Assembly (NCBI RefSeq): GCF_016804325.1
Contig: NZ_CP043627.1
Location: forward strand, 158,501 to 222,500
DNA: 64,000 nucleotides
Direction: 5' to 3'
From: Methylobacterium aquaticum
Lineage (GTDB): Bacteria > Pseudomonadota > Alphaproteobacteria > Rhizobiales > Beijerinckiaceae
Of the stretch, positions 30,117 to 37,199 are shown in pieces; within the stretch, counting starts at the first letter, position 1, and the number at the start of each line of letters is the position of its first letter. The notes beneath the pieces were generated by a model. That model searched no databases. It was not told the DNA's origin and worked only from the letters and a program-made list of their open reading frames with translations. The position numbers and the translations under genes are program-made.

Positions 30117-30213
30117 GGGACGGCGCAGGCCGTCCCGTTCACCTTGGTCCGACAGGGACGGCGCCTGCCGTCCCGTTCAACTTACACCGACAGGGACGGC
30201 GCCTGCCGTCCCG
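30117..30213. repeat. 38-bp tandem hairpin array, 2.6 units
   Basis: Three copies of the palindrome GGGACGGC-gcnn-GCCGTCCC are spaced exactly 38 bases apart (starts at 30117, 30155 and 30193). The spacers are related (GTTCACCTTGGTCCGACA and GTTCAACTTACACCGACA). It lies between pal and cpoB. It is too short and too palindromic to be a CRISPR array. Confidence 0.9.
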
Positions 30214-30251
30214 TCTGCCTCACGAACGAGGCGGCGTGGGCCGCCCTCGCC

Positions 30252-30797
30252 TCACGAGCCCGCGCCGCCGTCCAGCACGGTGACCGCGCGGCGGTTCTGC
30301 GACCAGCACGAGATGTCGTTGCAGACCGCGACCGGGCGCTCCTTGCCGTAGGAGACGGTGCGCATGCGGTTCGACCCGATGCCCCGGGAGGCGAGGTAGT
30401 CGCGCACGGCCTGCGACCGGCGGGCGCCGAGGGAGAAGTTGTACTCGCGGGTGCCGCGCTCGTCGGCATGGCCCTCGATCAGGAAGGTGTAGCGCGGGTA
30501 GCGCTGGAGCCACTGGGCCTGCTTGTCGAGGGTGGCGATGGCGGTCGGGTTCAGGTCGGTCGAATCGGAATCGAAGAACACCCGGTCGCCGATATTGACC
30601 ACGAAGTCCTGGGCGCTGCCCGGCGTCGCGGGCCCGCCGCGGCCGCCATAGCCGCCGGCTCCCCCGGCACCGCCGGCCCCGTAGGCCGCCGAGGCGTCGG
30701 CCAGGTCGTTGTTGCTCGAGCAGGCCGCCATCGACAGGGCAAGCCCCAGGGCGGCGGTGATCTTGAGCGCGCGCAGGGGCGCGAGCGGCAGCGGCAT
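30252..30797 (-). CDS. pal: Peptidoglycan-associated lipoprotein Pal
   Basis: A 181-residue lipoprotein. The lipobox LSMAAC places the lipidated cysteine at Cys26, followed by a Gly-rich flexible linker (about 40-60) and the OmpA-like peptidoglycan-binding domain with FLIEGHADERGTREYN and LGARRSQAVRDYL. It tethers the outer membrane to peptidoglycan and works with TolB and CpoB. The start ATG at 30797 was chosen for the signal peptide. tolQRAB are not next to it: the upstream neighbour is a divergent response regulator. Confidence 0.94.
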   Translation of the reverse strand: MPLPLAPLRALKITAALGLALSMAACSSNNDLADASAAYGAGGAGGAGGYGGRGGPATPGSAQDFVVNIGDRVFFDSDSTDLNPTAIATLDKQAQWLQRYPRYTFLIEGHADERGTREYNFSLGARRSQAVRDYLASRGIGSNRMRTVSYGKERPVAVCNDISCWSQNRRAVTVLDGGAGS

Positions 30798-31176
30798 CGA
30801 CCAAACTCCTCTGGCGGCCCCGTGGGGCCGCACCCGGCGAAGACCCGACCCGCACGAAGAGCCCGGGGACGCCGCAACACGACACGCCATCGTCCATAGC
30901 CCCGGGCGGTTAAGCGAAGGTTCCGTCAAGCTTGACGGGGCCTTACGCCCTCGGCGGGACCGCGCGGCCCGCGCCGCTTCGAGGCCGAGCCCCGGCAGGG
31001 TGGCGGGGCAAGCCCCAGACACCGTCGAAATACGGCTACGCTGCGGCGCGAGACGCGGTCCGCGATGCATGCCGCTGCTGCGTTGCAATCCTGCAACGGC
31101 GCCAGCCGCCTCCATTGACGTTTCGTTAACTAGGACCGTCGACCGTCATCGAACCGACGATCGAGATTCGCCCGCA
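30798..31176. other. Divergent intergenic region pal / response regulator
   Basis: A 379-base gap between two divergent genes. A 6-base inverted repeat GTTGCA-atcc-TGCAAC lies near 31080-31096, and TTGACG at about 31116 is a possible -35 hexamer for the rightward gene, but no good -10 follows. No other gene was found. Confidence 0.5.
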
Positions 31177-31605
31177 ATGCCCGCGACACCGCCCTCGCCC
31201 CGCATGCCCCAGCCGGCCCTCAAGCCCTGCGTCCTGATCGTCGAGGACAGCTACATGCTGCTCGAGCTGCTGGTGACCCTGTGCGAGCAGCACGGCGTCG
31301 CGACCTTGAGCGCGTCGAGCGGCGAGGCGGCGCTGACCCTGTTGCGGGAGCACGGCGCCCGGATCGACTGGCTCCTCACCGACATCCGGCTTCCGGGCCT
31401 CGTCGACGGCTGGAGCGTGGCCGAGGCGTACCGGCAGATGCAGCCGCACCGGCCGGTGATCTATTCCTCGACCACCGCGAACCTGAACCGCCCGGCGGTG
31501 CCCGGCAGCATCTTCGTCACCAAGCCCTTCGTGATCGCCGACATCCTGCGCCTCGCCCGGATGATGGCGAGCGAGATCGAGGTCTCGCGCCAGCTCTGCG
31601 CATGA
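31177..31605 (+). CDS. Single-domain response regulator
   Basis: A 142-residue stand-alone receiver: acidic pair in IVEDSYM (about 21-27), phospho-acceptor Asp69 in LLTDIRLPG, the switch serine in VIYSSTT (about 98) and Lys116 in FVTKPF. It has no output domain. A second in-frame ATG lies 27 bases downstream. It converges on the low-affinity iron-permease-family gene; the stop codons are 7 bases apart. The partner kinase is not in the window. Confidence 0.87.
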   Translation: MPATPPSPRMPQPALKPCVLIVEDSYMLLELLVTLCEQHGVATLSASSGEAALTLLREHGARIDWLLTDIRLPGLVDGWSVAEAYRQMQPHRPVIYSSTTANLNRPAVPGSIFVTKPFVIADILRLARMMASEIEVSRQLCA

Positions 31606-31612
31606 AGCGCCT

Positions 31613-32059
31613 TCACGCTCCCGTCGCGGCCCGGGCGGCGGCGGCCGCCTTGGCGTTGGCACTCTCCTCGGCGGCATCGGCCGCGTCGGTGATCCGGAAG
31701 TCCCTCGCCCGCGCCTCGCAGCGGGCGCGCAAGGAATCGAGCTCCTCCTCGGTCAGGTGCTCGATGCCGATATAGGCGTTCTGCGCCGCGCTCGCCCGGA
31801 TCAGCTCGTCGAGCTTGGCCTGGATCGCCGCACCGTCGCGATTCTGGGTGTTCTGGATCAGGAACACCATCAGGAACGTCACGATGGTCGTGCCGGTGTT
31901 GATGATCAGCTGCCAAGTATCCGAGTAGTGGAACAGCGGGCCGGTCACCGCCCAGACCGCGATCAGGAGCAGGCTCGCCGCGAAGGTGCCGGGACGGCCC
32001 GCCGCCCGGGCGACCGAGGCGGCGAAATCCGAGAAGGTGCGAACGCGCGTCGTGACCAT
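31613..32059 (-). CDS. Low-affinity iron permease family protein
   Basis: A 148-residue membrane protein with two hydrophobic segments (about 26-43 and 53-72 from the chosen start) followed by a cytoplasmic tail, and the family pattern PLFHYSDTWQLIINTGTTIV with FLMVFLIQNTQNRDGAAIQ and KLDELIRA. The family is named after yeast Fet4, but bacterial members are small and their transport role is not proven. The ATG at 32059 is used; an upstream start at 32110 would add 17 residues. Confidence 0.82.
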   Translation of the reverse strand: MVTTRVRTFSDFAASVARAAGRPGTFAASLLLIAVWAVTGPLFHYSDTWQLIINTGTTIVTFLMVFLIQNTQNRDGAAIQAKLDELIRASAAQNAYIGIEHLTEEELDSLRARCEARARDFRITDAADAAEESANAKAAAAARAATGA

Positions 32060-32388
32060 CACGGCCCCCGTGACGGCGCGGAATCCTGGAAGGTTTCCCA
32101 ACGTTTCCAAAGGGCTCCGGCCCGGTGAATACCCGCTTACGAATTCGGATCCCGCGCTCCCGGTTCCCCTCTTGACGCGGCCGGCGGGCCGGCGCAGTGA
32201 CGGGCCGCCCGCGGCGCGCTCTCGCGCCGGGGCATCCCCGGACAGCCCCGCCCTCCATGCCGAGCGACAGTCACAGTCGACCGCCCTTGCCGTCTCCGGC
32301 CTGAGGTCCCGCGCGCTTCGCCTTTCGGCGGCTCACCGCGACCGGCCGGGGACGGCCGGCCGACGCCAGCACCCCGAACAGGTGAGCC
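32060..32388. other. Intergenic region upstream of mgtE
   Basis: A 329-base divergent region between the iron-permease-family gene and mgtE. It is GC-rich, with several short inverted repeats such as GGCCGGCGGGCCGG. I looked for a magnesium-sensing leader but could not identify one by eye. No gene was seen. Confidence 0.5.
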
Positions 32389-33756
32389 ATGATCGACACC
32401 GTGATCGACGCCCCCGTCGAGCCCGCCGCCCTCGCCGCACGCCTCGCCGAGGAGAGCGCCCCCGACATCGTCGAGTCCCTGAACCGGGAGGCGCCGGAGG
32501 TGGCCGCCGCCATCCTGCTCAGCCTGCCGCACGACCGCGCCGTCGAGGTGCTGGACCAGCCCGAGCTCGACTGCGCCCCCGACATCATCGAGATGCTGCC
32601 GCGCGACCGCGTCGCCTCGTTCCTGTCGGGCATGTCGGCCGACCGGGTCACCGACGTGATCCGGGAGATCGAGGAGCCGGGCCGCTCGGACCTGCGCGCC
32701 CGCCTCGACGCCGAGACCCGCGGCGCGGTGGACAAGCTCATCGCCTATCCGGAGGAGAGCGTCGGCTCGATCATGACGACCGAGTTCGTCGCCGTGCCGA
32801 CGACCTGGACCGTGGGGCTGACCCTCGACTACATCCGCAAGGTCGAGCGCACCCGCGAGACCGTCTACTCGATCTTCGTGCTCGATCCGCGCACCGGGGC
32901 GCTCGCCAAGGCGGTGCCGCTTCGCCGCCTCATCACCGGCAACCCGGAGGACACCATCCTGTCGGTGGCGCCGAACCGCCGCCCGGTGGTGGTCTCGGCC
33001 GATGCCAGCCGCAACGAGGCGGCCCGCCTGATCTCGAAATACGACCTCCTGGCGATCCCGGTGGTCGACGCGTCGAACCACGTCGTCGGCATCGTCACCG
33101 TCGACGACGTCATCGACGCGATGATCCAGAAGCAGACCGAGGACGTGCAGCGCTTCGGCGGCATGGAGGCGCTCGACGAGCCCTACATGTCGATCAACTT
33201 CCTGACCATGATCCGCAAGCGCGCCGGCTGGCTCTGCGTGCTGTTCCTCTCCGAGATGCTGACCGCCAGCGCGATGCAGGGCTTCGAGGGCGAGCTGGAG
33301 AAGGCGCTGGTCCTGACCCTGTTCATCCCGCTCATCATGAGCTCGGGCGGCAATTCGGGCTCGCAGGCGACCTCGCTGCTGATCCGGGCGCTGGCGCTCC
33401 ACCAGGTGCGCCTCTCCGACTGGTGGCGGGTGGCGCTCCGCGAGATCCCGGCCGGCCTGACGCTGGGCGCGATCCTCGGCACGATCGGCGTGGTGCGGAT
33501 CGTGATCTGGCAGAAGCTCGGCTTCTACGATTACGGCGAGCACTGGTTCCTGGTCGCCGCCACGGTCGGCACGGCGCTCGTCGGTATCGTGCTGTTCGGC
33601 TCGCTCACCGGCTCGATGCTGCCCTTCATCCTCCAGCGCGTCGGCTTCGACCCCGCCACCGCCTCGGCCCCGTTCGTCGCGACCCTGGTCGACGTGTCGG
33701 GGCTGGTGATCTACTTCACGGTGGCACTGGTGATCCTGAAGGGGACGTTGTTGTAG
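32389..33756 (+). CDS. mgtE: Magnesium transporter MgtE
   Basis: A 455-residue MgtE. It has an N-terminal alpha-solenoid (about 10-130, with LNREAPEVAAAILLSLP and DVIREIEEPGRSDLRARLD), two CBS domains (about 135-250, with SVGSIMTTEFVAVP and LLAIPVVDASNHVVGIVTVDDV), and five C-terminal transmembrane helices that form the pore (about 285-455, with LIMSSGGNSGSQATSLLIRAL). It is a magnesium-gated Mg2+ channel of the inner membrane. Length and domain order are normal. Confidence 0.95.
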   Translation: MIDTVIDAPVEPAALAARLAEESAPDIVESLNREAPEVAAAILLSLPHDRAVEVLDQPELDCAPDIIEMLPRDRVASFLSGMSADRVTDVIREIEEPGRSDLRARLDAETRGAVDKLIAYPEESVGSIMTTEFVAVPTTWTVGLTLDYIRKVERTRETVYSIFVLDPRTGALAKAVPLRRLITGNPEDTILSVAPNRRPVVVSADASRNEAARLISKYDLLAIPVVDASNHVVGIVTVDDVIDAMIQKQTEDVQRFGGMEALDEPYMSINFLTMIRKRAGWLCVLFLSEMLTASAMQGFEGELEKALVLTLFIPLIMSSGGNSGSQATSLLIRALALHQVRLSDWWRVALREIPAGLTLGAILGTIGVVRIVIWQKLGFYDYGEHWFLVAATVGTALVGIVLFGSLTGSMLPFILQRVGFDPATASAPFVATLVDVSGLVIYFTVALVILKGTLL

Positions 33757-33779
33757 AGGCGTGCCCGGTCGGGAGTGCG

Positions 33780-33809
33780 TTTCGACGAAGCAGAACCGCT
33801 TCGTCGAAA
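33780..33809 (+). terminator. Hairpin downstream of mgtE
   Basis: Perfect arms TTTCGACGAAGC and GCTTCGTCGAAA around a six-base loop, 24 bases after the mgtE stop. It has no clear U-tract, so it is a possible terminator or processing hairpin. Confidence 0.5.
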
Positions 33810-33926
33810 TGCCGCGCCGAAATCAATGACCAAGAGCGGCGGCCGATCGCAACTCTCCAGTACAGGATGCCATAGGCTGCGACGTGCGGGAGCAACGGCC
33901 GGGAGCATGAACCCTCCCCGCTCTGC

Positions 33927-35499
33927 CTAGCAGCCTGTCGGGTTGGGGCTAGATTTCACGACTGGGGCAGGATCGGGCGTGTCGAGGCGGTGCGGCGGGT
34001 TAGCCTGGTCCGAGTTCCGGTTGATGAGCAGCCAGGCTGGTCGTCAAAAGGATTTCTATCGGTCACGGAAGGAGTTAGCTTTTCGGCATGGCCAACTTCC
34101 TCCCGTTCGATCGCGACCAGCCGTTCCTGCTGCCGCCGGACCTCAAAGCCTGGATCCCCGACGACGATCTCGCTCACTTCGTGATCGCCGCCGTCGAGCG
34201 GGTGCCCCTGCACAGCTTTGCCATCCCCCGCCGCACCGGTGGCAAGCCGCAGTACAATCCCCGCCTGATGCTGGCCCTGCTGATCTATTGCTACGCCAAC
34301 GGCCTGTTCTCGTCCCGTCGCATCGAGCGCGCCACCTACCGCGACATCGCGGTGCGCTTCATCGCCGCCAACCAGCATCCCGACCACGACACGATCGCCA
34401 CCTTCCGCCGGACCAACACGCAAGCCTTCGAGGCGGCGTTCCTGCAGGTGCTGTTGCTGGCCCGCGAGACCGGGCTTTTGCGCCTGGGCACGGTGTCGAT
34501 CGACGGCACCAAGATCGACGCCAACGCCTCCAAGATCCGTTCCGTGCGCTACGACCGGGCGGTCGCGTTGCGCGAGCGGCTCGCCGCCGACATCGCGGCG
34601 CTCACCGCGCAGGCCGAAGCGGCCGATGCCGAGCCCGATCCCCAGGCCCTCCCTGGCGAACTGGCCCGACGCGACGTGCTCAAGGCCAAGCTCGACGAGG
34701 CCTGCGCCCGCCTCGAAGCCCAGGCGCAAGCCGAGGCTGATGCGGCCCGCCCAGCCTACGAGGAGAAGAAGGCCGCCCATGCCGCCCGCAAGGGCCGGCG
34801 CGGCCCACCGCCGTCGCCCCCCGACCCGACCCCGCCGGCCGACCGTCAAAGCAACCTCACCGATCCCGACTCGGCGCTGATGCGCCGCTCCAGGACGGCC
34901 GAGTACCGGCAGGCCTACAACGCCCAGGCGGTGGTGTGCGCCGAGGGCTCCCAGCTCATCCTGGCCACCGGCCTGAGCGCCAGCGCCTCGGACGCGCCGA
35001 GCCTGGCCCCGACCATCCTGGCAATGGAGCCCACGCTCGGCCTGCCCGCCGCCGTGCTGGCCGATTGCGGCTTTGGCAGCCGCGAGGGCGTGGAACAGTT
35101 GCAGGCCCGCGGCATCGACCCCTTGGTGGCGATCGGGCGCACCCAGCCGCATCGCCCCTACGACTTCCGGCCACCGCCGGCCGTCAAACCCGAGCGGCAG
35201 ATCAAGGAGCCCTGGCGTCTGGACATGAAGGCCAAGCTGGAGACACCCGATGGTCAGGCTCTATACAAGCGCCGCAAGCAGACCGTGGAACCTGTCTTCG
35301 GCATCATCAAGAGCGCCATGGGCTTCCTGCGCTTCCACCTGCGCGGCCTCGGCCCCGTCGCCGGTGAATGGACCATCGTCGCCCTCGCCTACAACTGCCG
35401 CCGCCTCCACCGCTTGTGCCACGCCTGAGGCCTCACGGCCCCCCTCCCCCACAAACGACACGCCCGTCAGAGCAAAATACCAATCCGACAGGCTGCTAG
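33927..35499 (+). mobile_element. IS1182-family insertion sequence
   Basis: An intact element of about 1.57 kb. Imperfect terminal inverted repeats CAGCCTGTCGGGTTGG (33931-33946) and CCAATCCGACAGGCTG (right end at 35495) match at 15 of 16 positions. CTAG flanks both ends (33927-33930 and 35496-35499); because CTAG is palindromic it could be a target duplication or part of the repeats. One transposase gene fills the centre. It lies between mgtE and the hlyD gene and interrupts no gene that I can see. Confidence 0.9.
34088..35428 (+). CDS. IS1182-family transposase
   Basis: A 446-residue DDE transposase. The N-terminal domain begins MANFLPFDRDQPFLLPPDL, and the DDE catalytic residues are Asp139 (VSIDGTKID), Asp326 (LADCGFGS) and Glu401 (QTVEPVFGIIKSAMGF). 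A coiled-coil-like insertion rich in Ala and Glu (about 160-235) separates the first two. The frame is complete, with stop and both terminal repeats present, so the element may still be active. Confidence 0.92.
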   Translation: MANFLPFDRDQPFLLPPDLKAWIPDDDLAHFVIAAVERVPLHSFAIPRRTGGKPQYNPRLMLALLIYCYANGLFSSRRIERATYRDIAVRFIAANQHPDHDTIATFRRTNTQAFEAAFLQVLLLARETGLLRLGTVSIDGTKIDANASKIRSVRYDRAVALRERLAADIAALTAQAEAADAEPDPQALPGELARRDVLKAKLDEACARLEAQAQAEADAARPAYEEKKAAHAARKGRRGPPPSPPDPTPPADRQSNLTDPDSALMRRSRTAEYRQAYNAQAVVCAEGSQLILATGLSASASDAPSLAPTILAMEPTLGLPAAVLADCGFGSREGVEQLQARGIDPLVAIGRTQPHRPYDFRPPPAVKPERQIKEPWRLDMKAKLETPDGQALYKRRKQTVEPVFGIIKSAMGFLRFHLRGLGPVAGEWTIVALAYNCRRLHRLCHA

Positions 35500-35500
35500 C

Positions 35501-35630
35501 GCATTCACACATTTCGGGTCTGAGTGATGTCCCCATTGAAGGTAGCGCACCTCCCCTCCCCCTTGTGGGAGGGGAAGCGCTTTTGCTCCCAATGGGTTAG
35601 CTCTCAGAGGAGAAGTGTGAATCCACTAGC
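35501..35630. repeat. Imperfect inverted repeat next to the IS
   Basis: The arms ATTCACACATTTCGGGTCTGAG (left) and CTCTCAGAGGAGAAGTGTGAAT (right) pair imperfectly around about 85 bases that include a CCCCTCCC-cttgtg-GGAGGGG hairpin (about 35555-35577). It resembles part of the large C-rich palindromic elements at 4059 and 48404. Confidence 0.55.
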
Positions 35631-35689
35631 CCGCTCTGCGGGGGAGGGTTCAGCGCGGCGACCGCCAAGTCCCTTTCAGAACCCCGCCC

Positions 35690-37105
35690 TCACCGCTCAT
35701 GCCCCGCCGTCGAGGTGGTCTCGCGTACCGGCGACAGCAGATAGTCGATCACCCGCCGCCGCCCGGTGCGGATCTCCACCGTCGCGGTCATGCCCGGCGT
35801 CAGCGCCACGTCCTTGCCGTCGGCCTTGATGACGGTCTGCGACAGGGCCACCGTCACCGGGAAGATCAGGTTCTGGGTCTTCTGCGTGCCCGTCACCGGG
35901 TTCAGCCCCTGGCCCCGCGCCACCGACAGGGCGTCGCTGCCGCCGCCGGCCTCGCGGTCGTCGACCGCGTCGCGCGAGACCCGTACCACACGGCCCTCGA
36001 TCGAGCCGTAGCGGGTGAACGGGAAGGCGTCGATCTTCACCACCGCCTCCTGGTCGGGCAGGATGAAGCCGATATCCTTGTTCTGGACCTGGGCCTCGAC
36101 CTCGATCGGCCCGTCGGTCGGCACCACCACCATTAGGGGCTGGCCGGCGGTGACCACCTGGCCCAGCGTCGTCACGGCGAGCTGCTGCACCGTGCCGGAG
36201 ATCGGCGCCTTGAGCTGGGTGCGCTCGCGCTTGAGCGTGGCCTTCACCACGTCCTGCACCAAGGCGTCGCGCTTCTGCGCCGCTTCCGTCAGCGCCTGGT
36301 ACTGGCGCGCCACGGTCTCGCTGGTGAGCTGGGTGATGCGGCGCTGGAGCGAGGTGGCGGCAGCCTTGGCCTCGGTCAGTTGCCCGCGGTCGTAGGCGAG
36401 ATCGGCCGCGACCTGCTCGACTTGCTGCACCGCGTCGATCACCGCCGCGCGGGTGCCTGCGGACTTGGCCACCAGGGTCTCGCGCATGTCGGCGCGTTCC
36501 CTCAAGACCGCCTGGAGGCGCTGGCGCGCGGCGATGCTGGCGGTGAAGCGCTCCTGCGTCGCGGCCTTCTCGGCGAGCTGCGCCTCGAACGCCTCGCGGG
36601 TGGTGACGTACTGGCCGATCTCGGCCAGCATCGCGCCCTCCTCGCGGGCGCGCACCGCCGGGGGCACCGCGGCCGGGAACTCCACCTTGATGGTCGGCAG
36701 GTTCTTCTCCACCGCCTCGATCGTCGCGCGGCGCCGGGCGATCTGGGCCTCCAAGGCCGCGAGGTCGCCCTGGCGCGAGGACAGGTCGGCCTCGGCCTCG
36801 GTCGGCTCGAGGGTCAGCAGCACGTCGCCGGCTTGGACCCGGCTGCCGTTCTCGACCGCGATGGTCTGGACCTTACCGGTGTCGAAGGGCTGCACGACCT
36901 TCGAGCGCCCGGAGGGCTGGATGCGGGCGGTGGCGACCGCGTGGATGTCGATCCTGGCGAAGATGCTCCAGACGAGCGCCGCCCCGAACATCAGGCACAT
37001 CACCCAGGTGAACACCACCGCGTAGGGCGAGGGCGGGGTGTCGAGGATCTCGAGATGCGCCGGCAGGAATTCCTGGTCGGAGCGGTCGTCGGCGAGCCGG
37101 CGCAC
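35690..37105 (-). CDS. HlyD-family type I secretion adaptor
   Basis: Periplasmic adaptor of about 471 residues: one N-terminal transmembrane helix (about 27-50), a lipoyl/barrel-sandwich part (GKVQTIAVENGSRVQAGDVL), a long coiled coil (about 95-310, many Ala, Gln and Arg), and a C-terminal beta-barrel ending in TPGMTATVEIRTGRRRVIDYLLSPV. It bridges the ABC exporter to an outer-membrane channel. I give the GTG at 37105, but another GTG at 37203 overlaps the stop of the ABC gene and would fit if one base were added; upstream residues (ARFSPRGLSERV) look conserved. The start is therefore uncertain. Confidence 0.88.
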   Translation of the reverse strand: MRRLADDRSDQEFLPAHLEILDTPPSPYAVVFTWVMCLMFGAALVWSIFARIDIHAVATARIQPSGRSKVVQPFDTGKVQTIAVENGSRVQAGDVLLTLEPTEAEADLSSRQGDLAALEAQIARRRATIEAVEKNLPTIKVEFPAAVPPAVRAREEGAMLAEIGQYVTTREAFEAQLAEKAATQERFTASIAARQRLQAVLRERADMRETLVAKSAGTRAAVIDAVQQVEQVAADLAYDRGQLTEAKAAATSLQRRITQLTSETVARQYQALTEAAQKRDALVQDVVKATLKRERTQLKAPISGTVQQLAVTTLGQVVTAGQPLMVVVPTDGPIEVEAQVQNKDIGFILPDQEAVVKIDAFPFTRYGSIEGRVVRVSRDAVDDREAGGGSDALSVARGQGLNPVTGTQKTQNLIFPVTVALSQTVIKADGKDVALTPGMTATVEIRTGRRRVIDYLLSPVRETTSTAGHER

Positions 37106-37199
37106 GCGCTCGGACAGGCCGCGCGGGCTGAAGCGGGCCGGCGGCGGGGCGCCGCGCCGCGGGGCCGGCAGGTTGGGGCAGCGGGTTGCGGGGTGGCGC

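Noticed and set aside
30117..30213. CRISPR array between pal and cpoB
   Set aside because: Only about 2.6 units, perfectly palindromic, similar spacers and no cas genes.
30252..30797. Tol-Pal operon with tolB next to pal
   Set aside because: The upstream neighbour is a divergent response regulator; tolQRAB are not in the window.
32060..32388. Magnesium riboswitch upstream of mgtE
   Set aside because: The leader is GC-rich and can form hairpins, but none of the conserved M-box sequences could be found by eye.
35429..35690. A gene disrupted by the IS element
   Set aside because: No matching protein fragments are found on the two sides of the insertion, which looks intergenic.
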